NCBI GenBank assembly: GCA_002480085.1
Contig: DKPJ01000012.1
Coordinates: 315,709 to 379,708 of the forward strand
Direction of reading: 5' to 3'
DNA length: 64,000 bases
Origin: Enterobacteriaceae bacterium UBA7338
GTDB taxonomy: Bacteria; Pseudomonadota; Gammaproteobacteria; Enterobacterales; Enterobacteriaceae
Positions 15,819 to 24,764 of this stretch are shown piece after piece. Made by a program: the position numbers and the translations under genes. Under the pieces are notes generated by a model that ran no database searches, was not told the origin of the DNA, and worked only from the letters and a program-made list of their open reading frames with translations. Numbering within the stretch: position 1 is the first letter of the stretch; each line of letters opens with the position of its first letter.

Positions 15819-17156
15819 TCAGGCCTGTTTTACCGCGTCGGCAATGCGGTGAGCGAACTCGGTTACCTGCGCTTCATTCTCGCCTTCTACCATCACGCGG
15901 ATCAGCGGTTCGGTACCGGATTTACGCAGCAGCACGCGCCCGCGGCTGCCCAGCGCGGCTTCAACCTCTGCCGTGATTGATTTAACGGTTTCGTGCTCCA
16001 GCGGATCGCCTTTTCCGGCGGTAAAGCGCACGTTGACCAGGATCTGCGGGAAGAGCTTCATGCCGCTGCAGAGATCGTGCAGGGTCATGTTGTTACGCAC
16101 CATGGCAGCCACCACCTGCAGACCTGCAACGATGCCATCGCCGGTGGTGGTTTTGTCCAGCAGAATGATGTGCCCGGAGTTCTCGGCGCCAATGCGCCAG
16201 CCCTTCTCCTGCAGCTTCTCCAGCACGTAGCGGTCGCCGACCTTAGCGCGGGCAAAGGGAATGCCCAGCTGCTTCAGCGCCAGCTCCAGACCCATGTTGC
16301 TCATCAGCGTGCCGACCGCCCCGCCACGCAGCTGCCCCTGACGCAGGCCTTCACGCGCGATAATGTAGAGGATCTGATCCCCATCAACCTTGTTGCCTTC
16401 GTGGTCAACCATGATGACGCGGTCGCCGTCGCCGTCAAAGGCAATGCCGAGATCGGCCTTGTCGGCAAGCACGCGAGCCTGTAGCGCACGTACGTCGGTG
16501 GCCCCCACCTCTTCGTTGATATTTACGCCGTTCGGCTCGCAGCCAAGGGTGATAACGTCCGCGCCCAGCTCACGGAAAACGCTGGGGGCGATATGGTAGG
16601 TCGCGCCGTGGGCACAATCGACCACAATTTTCAGCCCCTTCAGGCTCAGTTCGTTCGGGAAGGTGCCCTTACAGAACTCGATGTAACGTCCGGCAGCGTC
16701 TACGATGCGGCTGGCTTTACCCAGCAGCGCAGAGTCAACGCAGCTGATCTCTTTTTCCAGCTCGGCCTCAATGGCCTCTTCTACGTCGTCCGGCAGCTTG
16801 GTGCCGTCGGTTGAGAAGAATTTAATGCCGTTGTCGTAAAACGGATTGTGGGAGGCGGAGATGACGATCCCCGCTTCGGCACGGAATGCGCGGGTCAGGT
16901 AGGCTACCGCCGGCGTCGGCATTGGTCCGGTGAAGGAGGCAGAGATACCGGCAGCGGCCAGGCCTGCTTCCAGCGCCGACTCCAGCATGTAGCCAGAGAT
17001 GCGCGTATCCTTACCGATAATGATTTTGCGCGAGCCATGACGCGCCAGTACTTTACCTGCTGCCCAGCCCAGCTTAAGAACGAAATCAGGTGTAATAGGC
17101 GCATCGCCGACGCGCCCACGAATACCGTCTGTACCAAAATATTTACGACTACTCAT
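15819..17156 (-). CDS. glmM: Phosphoglucosamine mutase
   Basis: GlmM converts glucosamine-6-phosphate to glucosamine-1-phosphate, the precursor of UDP-GlcNAc for peptidoglycan and LPS. The 445-residue length is standard. Visible motifs are the N-terminal KYFGTDGIRGRVG, the active-site phosphoserine loop ISASHNP (near 100), the Mg-binding DGDGDR (near 240) and the phosphate-binding RKSGTEPLIRVM at the C-terminus. The ATG lies inside the last codons of folP (8-base overlap), so the two are translationally coupled. In E. coli secG follows directly; here the pilus operon intervenes. Confidence 0.97.
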   Translation of the reverse strand: MSSRKYFGTDGIRGRVGDAPITPDFVLKLGWAAGKVLARHGSRKIIIGKDTRISGYMLESALEAGLAAAGISASFTGPMPTPAVAYLTRAFRAEAGIVISASHNPFYDNGIKFFSTDGTKLPDDVEEAIEAELEKEISCVDSALLGKASRIVDAAGRYIEFCKGTFPNELSLKGLKIVVDCAHGATYHIAPSVFRELGADVITLGCEPNGVNINEEVGATDVRALQARVLADKADLGIAFDGDGDRVIMVDHEGNKVDGDQILYIIAREGLRQGQLRGGAVGTLMSNMGLELALKQLGIPFARAKVGDRYVLEKLQEKGWRIGAENSGHIILLDKTTTGDGIVAGLQVVAAMVRNNMTLHDLCSGMKLFPQILVNVRFTAGKGDPLEHETVKSITAEVEAALGSRGRVLLRKSGTEPLIRVMVEGENEAQVTEFAHRIADAVKQA

Positions 17157-17997
17157 AGCGTTTGTTTTCCTTCGCTGATAGCGTGGCCTCGACCACCCGC
17201 ATGGCTTCTGTTGTCTCTTTCACGTCATGTACGCGAATTATGTGCGCTCCCTGCATGGCCGCTATCGTTGCGCACGCCAGGCTGCCGCTCAGGCGCTCTG
17301 ATGGGCCAACGTTCAGCAGCTGGCCAATCATCGATTTACGGGACATGCCCACCAGCAGCGGCAGACCAAAATGGTGGAACTCTGCCAGACGTGCAAGAAG
17401 CGCATAGTTATGGGAGAGATTCTTACCGAAACCGAAGCCGGGGTCGAGTACCAATTTATCCTTTGTAATGCCTGCTTTCTCACACCTTTCAATCTGTTCG
17501 TGAAAATAGCGGTTAACATCGGCAAAGACATCGGCATATTTTGGCGCGTCCTGCATGGTCTTGGGATCGCCCTGCATATGCATCAGGCAGACCGGCAGGC
17601 CGGTTTCCGCCGCCGCTTCCAGCGCGCCCGGCTCGCTCAGAGAGCGTATATCGTTAATCAGATGCGCACCCACGCGGGCAATCTCCCGGATGACCTGCGG
17701 CTTAGAGGTATCCACTGAGATCCAGACCTCAAAACGCTGCGCCAGCGCTTCCACGACCGGCACCACGCGGGACAGCTCTTCATCAACGCTTACCTCAGCC
17801 GCGCCTGGCCGGGTTGACTCGCCGCCAACGTCAATGATGGTCGCCCCGGCGTTGATCATCAGATTGGCATGTTTAACCGCGTCGATCAGCGTATTGTGCG
17901 CGCCGCCGTCAGAGAAAGAGTCTGGGGTGACGTTGAGGATCCCCATAACGTGCGGATGAGAGAGATCGAGCGTGGTTCCCTGAGCGAAGAGTTTCAT
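17149..17997 (-). CDS. folP: Dihydropteroate synthase
   Basis: This 282-residue TIM-barrel enzyme condenses p-aminobenzoate with dihydropterin pyrophosphate in folate synthesis, and is the sulfonamide target. Characteristic segments are MGILNVTPDSFSDGG (near 18), GGESTRPGA (near 59), the loop VDPGFGFGKN-like LDPGFGFGKN and the terminal IIRVHDVKET. No change typical of acquired sul genes is apparent. It follows the ftsH terminator and overlaps glmM. Confidence 0.97.
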   Translation of the reverse strand: MKLFAQGTTLDLSHPHVMGILNVTPDSFSDGGAHNTLIDAVKHANLMINAGATIIDVGGESTRPGAAEVSVDEELSRVVPVVEALAQRFEVWISVDTSKPQVIREIARVGAHLINDIRSLSEPGALEAAAETGLPVCLMHMQGDPKTMQDAPKYADVFADVNRYFHEQIERCEKAGITKDKLVLDPGFGFGKNLSHNYALLARLAEFHHFGLPLLVGMSRKSMIGQLLNVGPSERLSGSLACATIAAMQGAHIIRVHDVKETTEAMRVVEATLSAKENKRYE

Positions 17998-18032
17998 AGA
18001 GCATCCCTTGTACTGTGTGGGTGGTAGATAAG

Positions 18033-18062
18033 AAAAAACCCCGGAGCACGCCCCGGGGTTTT
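18033..18062 (-). terminator. Rho-independent terminator after ftsH
   Basis: AAAACCCCGG (18035-18044) pairs with CCGGGGTTTT (18053-18062) around an eight-base loop. On the minus strand the stem is followed by a T-run. It ends the rlmE-ftsH transcript before folP. Confidence 0.88.
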
Positions 18063-18092
18063 AAATATTGCTAATGCCTTTGCCGCAAGGGC

Positions 18093-20024
18093 TTATTTGT
18101 CGCCAAACCGTTCTGACATGGTGTTGCCCGGGTTCGGCGTACGCGGTTCATCAACCGGACGCGGCGCACGCGGCGTGCCATTGCTGTCAGAGCTGTTTGA
18201 GCCAGGATCTTCCCAGCCCGCTGGCGGACGCACATCGCGACGGGCCATCAGGTCATCAATCTGCGGTGCATCGATGGTCTCATACTTCATGAGCGCATCT
18301 TTCATTGAGTGCAGGATGTCCATGTTATCGTTCAGGATCTGACGAGCGCGGTTGTAGTTACGCTCAATCAGCGACTTCACTTCCTGGTCGATAATACGTG
18401 CCGTTTCATCGGACATGTGTTTCGCTTTCGCCACGCTGCGGCCCAGGAACACCTCGCCCTCTTCCTCTGCATAGAGCAGCGGACCGAGTTTGTCGGAGAA
18501 GCCCCACTGGGTCACCATGTTACGTGCCAGGTTAGTCGCGACCTTGATGTCGTTCGATGCACCGGTAGAAACATGCTCAACGCCGTAGATGATCTCTTCT
18601 GCCAGACGACCGCCGTACAGGGTCGAAATCTGGCTCTCCAGCTTCTGACGGCTGGCGCTAATCGCGTCGCCCTCAGGCAGGAAGAAGGTCACACCCAGCG
18701 CCCGACCGCGCGGAATAATCGTTACCTTGTGAACCGGATCGTGTTCCGGCACCAGGCGACCGATGATCGCGTGGCCCGCTTCGTGATACGCGGTGGACTC
18801 TTTCTGCGCTTCGGTCATCACCATGGAGCGACGTTCCGCACCCATCATGATCTTGTCTTTCGCTTTCTCAAACTCAACCATTGAGACAACGCGTTTGTTG
18901 CCACGGGCAGCAAACAGTGCCGCTTCGTTGACCAGGTTAGCGAGATCCGCACCGGAGAAGCCTGGGGTACCGCGGGCAATGATTGCCGCATCGATATCCG
19001 GCGACAGCGGTACGCGACGCATATGCACCTTCAGGATCTGCTCACGGCCACGCACGTCCGGCAGACCAACCACAACCTGACGGTCAAAACGGCCTGGACG
19101 CAGCAGCGCTGGGTCAAGCACGTCCGGACGGTTCGTCGCGGCGATCACAATGATGCCTTCGTTGCCCTCAAAGCCATCCATCTCAACCAGCATCTGGTTC
19201 AGGGTCTGCTCACGTTCATCGTGACCACCGCCCAGGCCTGCGCCACGCTGGCGGCCTACGGCGTCGATCTCATCGATAAAGATGATGCACGGCGCAGCTT
19301 TCTTCGCCTGTTCGAACATGTCACGCACGCGGGATGCACCGACACCAACGAACATTTCTACGAAATCAGAACCGGAAATGGTAAAGAATGGCACTTTAGC
19401 TTCACCGGCAATGGCTTTTGCCAGCAGCGTTTTACCGGTACCCGGAGGACCGACCATTAAGACGCCTTTCGGGATCTTACCGCCCAGTTTCTGGAAGCGG
19501 CTCGGCTCGCGCAGGTATTCAACCAGTTCACCCACCTCTTCTTTCGCTTCGTCGCAGCCTGCAACGTCGGCAAAGGTGGTTTTGATCTGGTCTTCGGTTA
19601 GCATACGCGCCTTGCTCTTACCGAACGACATGGCACCTTTGCCACCGCCGCCCTGCATCTGGCGCATAAAGAATATCCAGACGCCGATTAACAGCAGCAT
19701 CGGGAACCACGAAATGAAGATAGAAGCCAGCAGGCTCGGCTCTTCCGGCGGCTCGCCAACCACTTTGACGTTTTTCGTCAGCAGGTTATCAAGCAGTTTC
19801 GGGTCGTTGACCGGGATGTAAGTCGTGTAACGGTTACTATCTTTCTTGGTAACGTTGATCTCACGTCCGTTGATACGCGCTTCGCGAACCTGGTCCTGAT
19901 TGACCTCTTGCAGGAAGGTAGAGTAGTCCACCTTACGGCCACTCGACTCGCTGGGCCCAAAGCTCTGGAATACTGACATCAGCACAACGGCAATGACCAG
20001 CCAGAGTATTAGGTTTTTCGCCAT
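18093..20024 (-). CDS. ftsH: ATP-dependent zinc metalloprotease FtsH
   Basis: This membrane-anchored AAA protease degrades LpxC, sigma-32, SecY and other substrates. Two membrane segments are present (about 5-22 and 98-118). The AAA domain has Walker A GPPGTGKT, Walker B IIFIDEID and the SRH arginine region RPGRFDR. The zinc site HEAGH is near residue 415. Length from the ATG is 643 residues, normal for the family. An in-frame TTG three codons upstream (20033), with GAGG before it, is an alternative start. The Ser/Asn/Pro-rich tail ends GNTMSERFGDK. It is co-transcribed with rlmE. Confidence 0.97.
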   Translation of the reverse strand: MAKNLILWLVIAVVLMSVFQSFGPSESSGRKVDYSTFLQEVNQDQVREARINGREINVTKKDSNRYTTYIPVNDPKLLDNLLTKNVKVVGEPPEEPSLLASIFISWFPMLLLIGVWIFFMRQMQGGGGKGAMSFGKSKARMLTEDQIKTTFADVAGCDEAKEEVGELVEYLREPSRFQKLGGKIPKGVLMVGPPGTGKTLLAKAIAGEAKVPFFTISGSDFVEMFVGVGASRVRDMFEQAKKAAPCIIFIDEIDAVGRQRGAGLGGGHDEREQTLNQMLVEMDGFEGNEGIIVIAATNRPDVLDPALLRPGRFDRQVVVGLPDVRGREQILKVHMRRVPLSPDIDAAIIARGTPGFSGADLANLVNEAALFAARGNKRVVSMVEFEKAKDKIMMGAERRSMVMTEAQKESTAYHEAGHAIIGRLVPEHDPVHKVTIIPRGRALGVTFFLPEGDAISASRQKLESQISTLYGGRLAEEIIYGVEHVSTGASNDIKVATNLARNMVTQWGFSDKLGPLLYAEEEGEVFLGRSVAKAKHMSDETARIIDQEVKSLIERNYNRARQILNDNMDILHSMKDALMKYETIDAPQIDDLMARRDVRPPAGWEDPGSNSSDSNGTPRAPRPVDEPRTPNPGNTMSERFGDK

Positions 20025-20126
20025 GTCACTCAAGGGATTAACCTCATATTACAACTGTGTTAAAAACAGCGTCAGGATACTCTGTATCCCGTCTCATTCA
20101 AACCTGGGTTTGATATCAACGGTTTA

Positions 20127-20753
20127 TCATTTTCGCCCGGTCGCTACAATGTACACTTCACGTGAACGCGCACGCGAAGAGTCAGGTTTACGCACTTTTA
20201 CCTTCGTAAACAGAGAGCGAATTTCTCTTAGATACTCATCGAATCCTTCGCCCTGAAACACCTTCACTACAAAATTTCCGCCCGGTGCGAGAACGTCTCG
20301 GCACATCTGCAGCGCCAGCTCCACCAGATACATGGCGCGGGGGATATCCACCGCCGGTGTTCCGCTCATGTTGGGGGCCATATCGGACATGACCACCTGA
20401 ACTTTTTCATCGCCGACGCGTTCCAGCAGCGCCTTCACGACTAATTCATCACGAAAATCGCCCTGAAGGAAGTCAACGCCAACGATAGGATCCATAGGGA
20501 GAAGATCGCATGCGATGATCCGCCCCTTGCCGCCAATCTGGGTGACCACATACTGTGACCAGCCTCCCGGCGCAGCGCCCAGGTCAACAACCGTCATGCC
20601 TGGCTTAAAAAGTTTGTCACTCTGCTGTATTTCATCAAGTTTAAACCAGGCGCGGGAACGTAACCCCTTTTTCTGCGCCTGCTGCACATATTTATCGCTA
20701 AAGTGTTCCTGAAGCCAGCGGCTTGAGCTGGCAGAACGCTTTTTACCTGTCAT
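20127..20753 (-). CDS. rlmE: 23S rRNA 2'-O-ribose U2552 methyltransferase (FtsJ/RrmJ)
   Basis: This SAM-dependent enzyme methylates U2552 of 23S rRNA during late 50S assembly and is heat-shock induced in E. coli. The 208-residue protein begins MTGKKRSASSSRWLQEHF. It carries the SAM motif VVDLGAAPGGWSQ, and DMAPNMSG and VVKVFQGEG, which hold the other catalytic residues of the K-D-K-E set. The start was chosen by the conserved N-terminus; upstream in-frame ATGs are not supported. It lies upstream of ftsH and is divergent from yhbY. Confidence 0.97.
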   Translation of the reverse strand: MTGKKRSASSSRWLQEHFSDKYVQQAQKKGLRSRAWFKLDEIQQSDKLFKPGMTVVDLGAAPGGWSQYVVTQIGGKGRIIACDLLPMDPIVGVDFLQGDFRDELVVKALLERVGDEKVQVVMSDMAPNMSGTPAVDIPRAMYLVELALQMCRDVLAPGGNFVVKVFQGEGFDEYLREIRSLFTKVKVRKPDSSRARSREVYIVATGRK

Positions 20754-20878
20754 CTCTATATCCAAGTTGTTCATCGTGAGTAGCAGGCTATCAACTATCA
20801 GCACAGCCGATTTGGCGATACACTGGAGATGGCGGTAGAATGAACCGTTTTCAATCCCAACGTAAGCAAAAATATACG

Positions 20879-21172
20879 ATGAATCTGAGTACTAAACAAA
20901 AACAGCACCTTAAAGGTCTGGCACATCCGCTCAAGCCGGTAGTTATGCTTGGCAACAATGGTTTGACCGAAGGGGTACTGGCCGAGATTGAACAAGCGCT
21001 AGAGCACCATGAGCTAATCAAGGTCAAGATCGCTACCGAAGACCGCGAAACTAAGACGCTGATCGTGGAAGCGATTGTTCGTGAAACCGGCGCCTCTAAC
21101 GTACAGGTCATCGGTAAAACGCTGGTGCTGTACCGCCCATCGAAGGAGCGTAAAATTTCGCTGCCACGCTAA
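20879..21172 (+). CDS. yhbY: CRM-domain RNA-binding ribosome assembly protein YhbY
   Basis: This 97-residue protein is a stand-alone CRM domain that associates with pre-50S particles. The diagnostic loop GNNGLTEGV occurs near residue 27, followed by the basic C-terminus PSKERKISLPR. The start at 20879 gives the conserved MNLSTKQKQHLKGLAHPL; an earlier in-frame ATG at 20840 is in the divergent promoter region with rlmE. A terminator follows at 21260. Confidence 0.95.
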   Translation: MNLSTKQKQHLKGLAHPLKPVVMLGNNGLTEGVLAEIEQALEHHELIKVKIATEDRETKTLIVEAIVRETGASNVQVIGKTLVLYRPSKERKISLPR

Positions 21173-21259
21173 GAATATCCTGGATAGAACACAAAATCTG
21201 TGTAAAACGAGGGGTTTTCCGCAAGCTGACAAGCAAAATGCCACGCTCTTGACGTTGTT

Positions 21260-21286
21260 AAAAGGCCGCTATGCGGCCTTTTTCTT
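21260..21286 (+). terminator. Rho-independent terminator of yhbY
   Basis: AAAAGGCCGC and GCGGCCTTTT form a 10-bp stem around TAT, followed by more T. It lies between convergent yhbY and greA and could act on both strands. Confidence 0.9.
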
Positions 21287-21326
21287 ATCTTTACATTACG
21301 TCAACATATTACAGGTTGGCGCGTAA

Positions 21327-21803
21327 TTAAAGATATTCTACCTTGAGGATCTCATACTCCACTTCGCCACCCGGCGTGCGGATGACGACCACATCGTCCT
21401 GCTCTTTGCCGACCAGGCCACGGGCAATCGGCGAGTTTACCGAGATCAGATTCTGCTTAAAATCCGCCTCGTCATCACCCACGATGCGGTAGGTCTGCTC
21501 TTCCTCGTTATCGAGGTTCAGCACGGTGACGGTTGAGCCAAAAATCACGCGGCCATTGTTAGGCATTTTTGTGATGTCGATCACCTGTGCATTGGAGAGC
21601 TTGGCCTCAATGTCTTTGATGCGCCCTTCGCAGAACCCCTGCTGCTCACGGGCAGCATGGTACTCGGCGTTCTCTTTCAGGTCGCCGTGCTCGCGGGCAT
21701 CGGCAATCGCGGCGATGATTTCAGGACGACGCACGGACTTCAGAAAATCCAGCTCTTCGCGTAATTTTTCGGCACCACGTAAGGTCATCGGAATAGCTTG
21801 CAT
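21327..21803 (-). CDS. greA: Transcript cleavage factor GreA
   Basis: GreA enters the RNA polymerase secondary channel and triggers cleavage of backtracked RNA. The 158-residue protein has the N-terminal coiled coil with the tip acidic residues (AREHGDLKENAEYHAAREQQGF) and a C-terminal FKBP-like domain (IVGDDEADFK, SPIARGLVGKEQDD). The start gives MQAIPMTLRGAEKLREEL as in E. coli. The leader contains a GraL-like terminator. Confidence 0.97.
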   Translation of the reverse strand: MQAIPMTLRGAEKLREELDFLKSVRRPEIIAAIADAREHGDLKENAEYHAAREQQGFCEGRIKDIEAKLSNAQVIDITKMPNNGRVIFGSTVTVLNLDNEEEQTYRIVGDDEADFKQNLISVNSPIARGLVGKEQDDVVVIRTPGGEVEYEILKVEYL

Positions 21804-21889
21804 TGTTATACCTCTTAAACATTCCTGTAGGGAGCGGTGGCCCCGCCCCGGTCGCTTTACCCCCCGCATACCGCGCAAAGGAGGGGGAC

Positions 21890-21955
21890 AAAAGCAAAAG
21901 AAAACCGACCCGGAGACAAGGCTCCAGGTCAGCAGCAATTTTTCAATTTGATACG
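21890..21955 (-). ncRNA. GraL-like greA leader RNA with intrinsic terminator
   Basis: In the leader, about 90 nt before the greA start, GACCTGGAG pairs with CTCCGGGTC (21907-21930 on the plus strand; one G-U pair) and is followed on the minus strand by GGTTTTCTTTTGCTTTT. This is a convincing intrinsic terminator within the leader. In E. coli premature termination here makes the GraL family of short RNAs and couples greA to its own activity. The upstream end is approximate. Confidence 0.6.
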
Positions 21956-22050
21956 CATTTTACCCGGAAGTTCCTTATGGGTCATCGTTTACTTTCCGGT
22001 GCGATGCACCGTAGTATGACGGCCTGTTTCCAGGTTTCTAGCGCGAGATT

Positions 22051-23484
22051 ATGCGATTTTCCAGATATGTCATCGGATTGACCACCAGTATAGCGTTGAA
22101 TGTGCAGGCTGCGAACGTTGATGAGTACATTAACCAGCTCCCTGCTGGCGCAAACCTCGCCCTGATGGTGCAGAAGGTTGGTGCCCAGGCTCCCGATATC
22201 GATTACCACAGCCAGCAGATGGCCCTGCCCGCCAGTACCCAGAAGGTGATCACCGCGCTGGCCGCCCTGCTGCAGCTCGGGCCAGATTTCCGTTTTACCA
22301 CCACGCTTGAGAGTAAAGGTAACGTTGCGAACGGGGTGTTAAAAGGGGATCTGGTAGCACGATTTGGCGGCGATCCGACGCTAAAGCGTCAGGATATCCG
22401 CAATATGGTCGCGGTATTGAAAAGATCCGGCGTGCAGCAGATCGACGGTAACGTGCTGATCGACACCTCGGTCTTTGCCAGCCACGATAAAGCTCCCGGC
22501 TGGCCGTGGAACGACATGACCCAGTGCTTTAGTGCGCCGCCGGCCGCCGCGATTATCGATCGCAACTGCTTCTCGGTATCGCTCTATAGCGCCCAGAAGG
22601 CTAACGAGCTGGCGTTTATCCGCATCGCCTCCTACTACCCCGTCACCATGTTTAGTCAGGTGCGCACGCTGGCGAAAGGCTCCCCTGATGCCCAGTACTG
22701 CGAGCTGGACGTTGTGCCTGGGGATCTCAACCGCTTCACGCTGACCGGCTGCCTGACCCAGCGCGCCGATCCGCTGCCGCTGGCCTTTGCTATTCAGGAC
22801 GGGGCGAGCTATGCCGGGGCGGTGCTGAAGGATGAGCTTAAGCAGGCCGGGATTACCTACAGCGGCACGCTGCTGCGCCAGACGCTGGTTAACGAGCCGG
22901 GAATGGTGATCGCCAGCAAGCAGTCCGCGCCGCTGCACGATCTCTTAAAGATTATGCTGAAAAAGTCAGACAACATGATCGCCGATACCGTGTTTCGCAC
23001 CATCGGCCATGCGCGCTTTGGCGTGCCGGGGACGTGGCGGGCAGGCGCGGATGCCGTACGGCAGATCCTACGCCAGCAGGCGGGCGTCGATCTGGGCAAC
23101 AGCATTGTGGTCGATGGCTCCGGCCTGTCACGCCATAACCTGATCTCTCCGGCTACCATGATGCAGGTGCTGCAGTATATCGCCCAGCATGACACCGAGC
23201 TGAACTTCATCTCAATGCTGCCGCTGGCGGGCTATGACGGCTCGTTACAGTACCGTGCCGGTCTGCATGCGGCAGGGGTAGACGGCAAGGTATCGGCGAA
23301 GACAGGCTCCCTGCAGGGGGTCTATAACCTGGCGGGCTTTATTACCACCGCCAGCGGCCAGCGCATGGCGTTTGTGCAGTATCTCTCCGGCTATGCGGTA
23401 GAGCCTGCCGATCAGCGTAACCGCCGTATACCGCTGGTGCGCTTCGAGAGCCGGCTCTACAAAGACGTTTATCAGAATAATTAG
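22051..23484 (+). CDS. dacB: D-alanyl-D-alanine carboxypeptidase/endopeptidase (PBP4)
   Basis: PBP4 is a periplasmic class C low-molecular-mass penicillin-binding protein that trims and cleaves peptide cross-links. The 477-residue protein has a signal peptide ending NVQA, the active-site SxxK in ASTQK (near 62), the SDN motif in KKSDNM (near 308) and the KTG motif in SAKTGSLQG (near 417). The large insert between SxxK and SxN, typical of PBP4, is present. It is divergent from greA and convergent with obgE. Confidence 0.97.
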   Translation: MRFSRYVIGLTTSIALNVQAANVDEYINQLPAGANLALMVQKVGAQAPDIDYHSQQMALPASTQKVITALAALLQLGPDFRFTTTLESKGNVANGVLKGDLVARFGGDPTLKRQDIRNMVAVLKRSGVQQIDGNVLIDTSVFASHDKAPGWPWNDMTQCFSAPPAAAIIDRNCFSVSLYSAQKANELAFIRIASYYPVTMFSQVRTLAKGSPDAQYCELDVVPGDLNRFTLTGCLTQRADPLPLAFAIQDGASYAGAVLKDELKQAGITYSGTLLRQTLVNEPGMVIASKQSAPLHDLLKIMLKKSDNMIADTVFRTIGHARFGVPGTWRAGADAVRQILRQQAGVDLGNSIVVDGSGLSRHNLISPATMMQVLQYIAQHDTELNFISMLPLAGYDGSLQYRAGLHAAGVDGKVSAKTGSLQGVYNLAGFITTASGQRMAFVQYLSGYAVEPADQRNRRIPLVRFESRLYKDVYQNN

Positions 23485-23490
23485 CCAAAA

Positions 23491-23521
23491 CGCCCGGCGG
23501 CGCTCTGCTTGCCGGGCCTAC
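23491..23521. repeat. REP element
   Basis: CGCCCGGCGGCG...TTGCCGGGCCTAC is an imperfect palindrome like the unit at 41-72, here in the dacB-obgE convergent gap. Confidence 0.75.
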
Positions 23522-23546
23522 ACCTTTTCTCAGCCCCATGTATACA

Positions 23547-23573
23547 AAAACCCCGGCTTATGACCGGGGTTTT
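23547..23573. terminator. Bidirectional terminator between dacB and obgE
   Basis: AAAACCCCGG and CCGGGGTTTT form a 10-bp stem around a seven-base loop, with A and T runs on each side, between convergent genes. Confidence 0.9.
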
Positions 23574-23579
23574 ACTGGA

Positions 23580-24749
23580 TTAACGCTTGTAGATGAACTC
23601 GACGCCTTCGTCGTCTTCTTCATCCCAGTCGTCATCTTCATCGTCTTCTTCCACTTCAGCTTCTTCAAGCTGCTGACGGTGGTAGTCATCCCACATGAAT
23701 TCGACTTTCTCAGGCTGCTTCGCTTCTTCAGCCTGGACCAGCGGGTTCTCGATGATGAAGGTCATGACGTCCCAGCACAGCTCTTTTACGCCCTGCTGGC
23801 TGGCCGCAGAGATGAGATAGTGCTTCTCTTCCCAGCCCAGCGCCGTAGCAATCGCCTGCGCCTTCTCTTCGGCCTCAGCCTTATCCATCAGGTCGATCTT
23901 GTTGAAGACCAGCCAGCGCGGCTTGGCGGCCAGCTTCTCGCTGTACTTCTCCAGCTCGCCGATGATGATGCGCGCGTTCTCAACCGGATCGGAACCGTCA
24001 ATCGGATCGATGTCGATCAGGTGCAGCAGGACGCGACAGCGCTCAAGATGCTTCAGGAAGCGAATACCCAGCCCTGCGCCCTCTGCCGCGCCCTCAATCA
24101 GGCCCGGAATGTCGGCAACCACAAAGCTCTTCTCGGTGTCCATACGCACTACGCCGAGGCTCGGTACCAGGGTGGTGAACGGATAGTCCGCCACTTTCGG
24201 TTTCGCTGCGGAGACGGCACGAATGAACGTCGATTTACCGGCGTTAGGCATGCCCAGCATCCCGACGTCGGCCAGCAGCATCAGCTCCAGCTGCAGATCG
24301 CGCTTGTCGCCCGGCGTGCCCATCGTTTTCTGACGCGGGGTACGGTTGACGGAGGATTTAAAGCGCGTGTTGCCCAGACCGTGCCAGCCGCCTTTCGCTA
24401 CCATCAGGCGCTGACCGTGTTTGGTCATATCGCCCATGGTCTCGCCGGTGCCCTGGTCAATGATGCGCGTTCCTACCGGCACCTTGACCGTGACATCTTT
24501 ACCACGCTTGCCGGTACAGTCACGGCTCTGGCCGTTCTGCCCACGCTCGGCGCGGAAAGACTTCTCAAAGCGGTAGTCGATCAGGGTGTTGAGGTTCTCG
24601 TCTGCTTCCAGCCAGACATCACCGCCGTCACCGCCGTCGCCGCCGTCAGGGCCGCCACGCGGAATATATTTTTCACGACGAAAGCTTACGCAGCCGTTAC
24701 CGCCGTCACCTGCCACGACCAGAATCGTAGCTTCATCAACAAACTTCAT
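23580..24749 (-). CDS. obgE: Obg-family GTPase ObgE/CgtA
   Basis: ObgE is an essential GTPase acting in 50S assembly and the stringent response. The 389-residue protein has the glycine-rich Obg domain (residues 1-158, with FRREKYIPRGGPDGGDGG). The G domain shows G1 GMPNAGKST, G3 DIPGLIEGA and G4 NKIDL. The tail is very acidic (EEDDEDDDWDEEDDEG), typical of Enterobacteria. It is the last gene of the rplU-rpmA-yhbE-obgE operon. Confidence 0.97.
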   Translation of the reverse strand: MKFVDEATILVVAGDGGNGCVSFRREKYIPRGGPDGGDGGDGGDVWLEADENLNTLIDYRFEKSFRAERGQNGQSRDCTGKRGKDVTVKVPVGTRIIDQGTGETMGDMTKHGQRLMVAKGGWHGLGNTRFKSSVNRTPRQKTMGTPGDKRDLQLELMLLADVGMLGMPNAGKSTFIRAVSAAKPKVADYPFTTLVPSLGVVRMDTEKSFVVADIPGLIEGAAEGAGLGIRFLKHLERCRVLLHLIDIDPIDGSDPVENARIIIGELEKYSEKLAAKPRWLVFNKIDLMDKAEAEEKAQAIATALGWEEKHYLISAASQQGVKELCWDVMTFIIENPLVQAEEAKQPEKVEFMWDDYHRQQLEEAEVEEDDEDDDWDEEDDEGVEFIYKR

Positions 24750-24764
24750 TTTACTCTCCGTTAC

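Noticed and set aside
20024..20033. TTG start for ftsH giving three more residues
   Set aside because: The ATG matches the usual annotated start; the TTG remains possible but is not needed.
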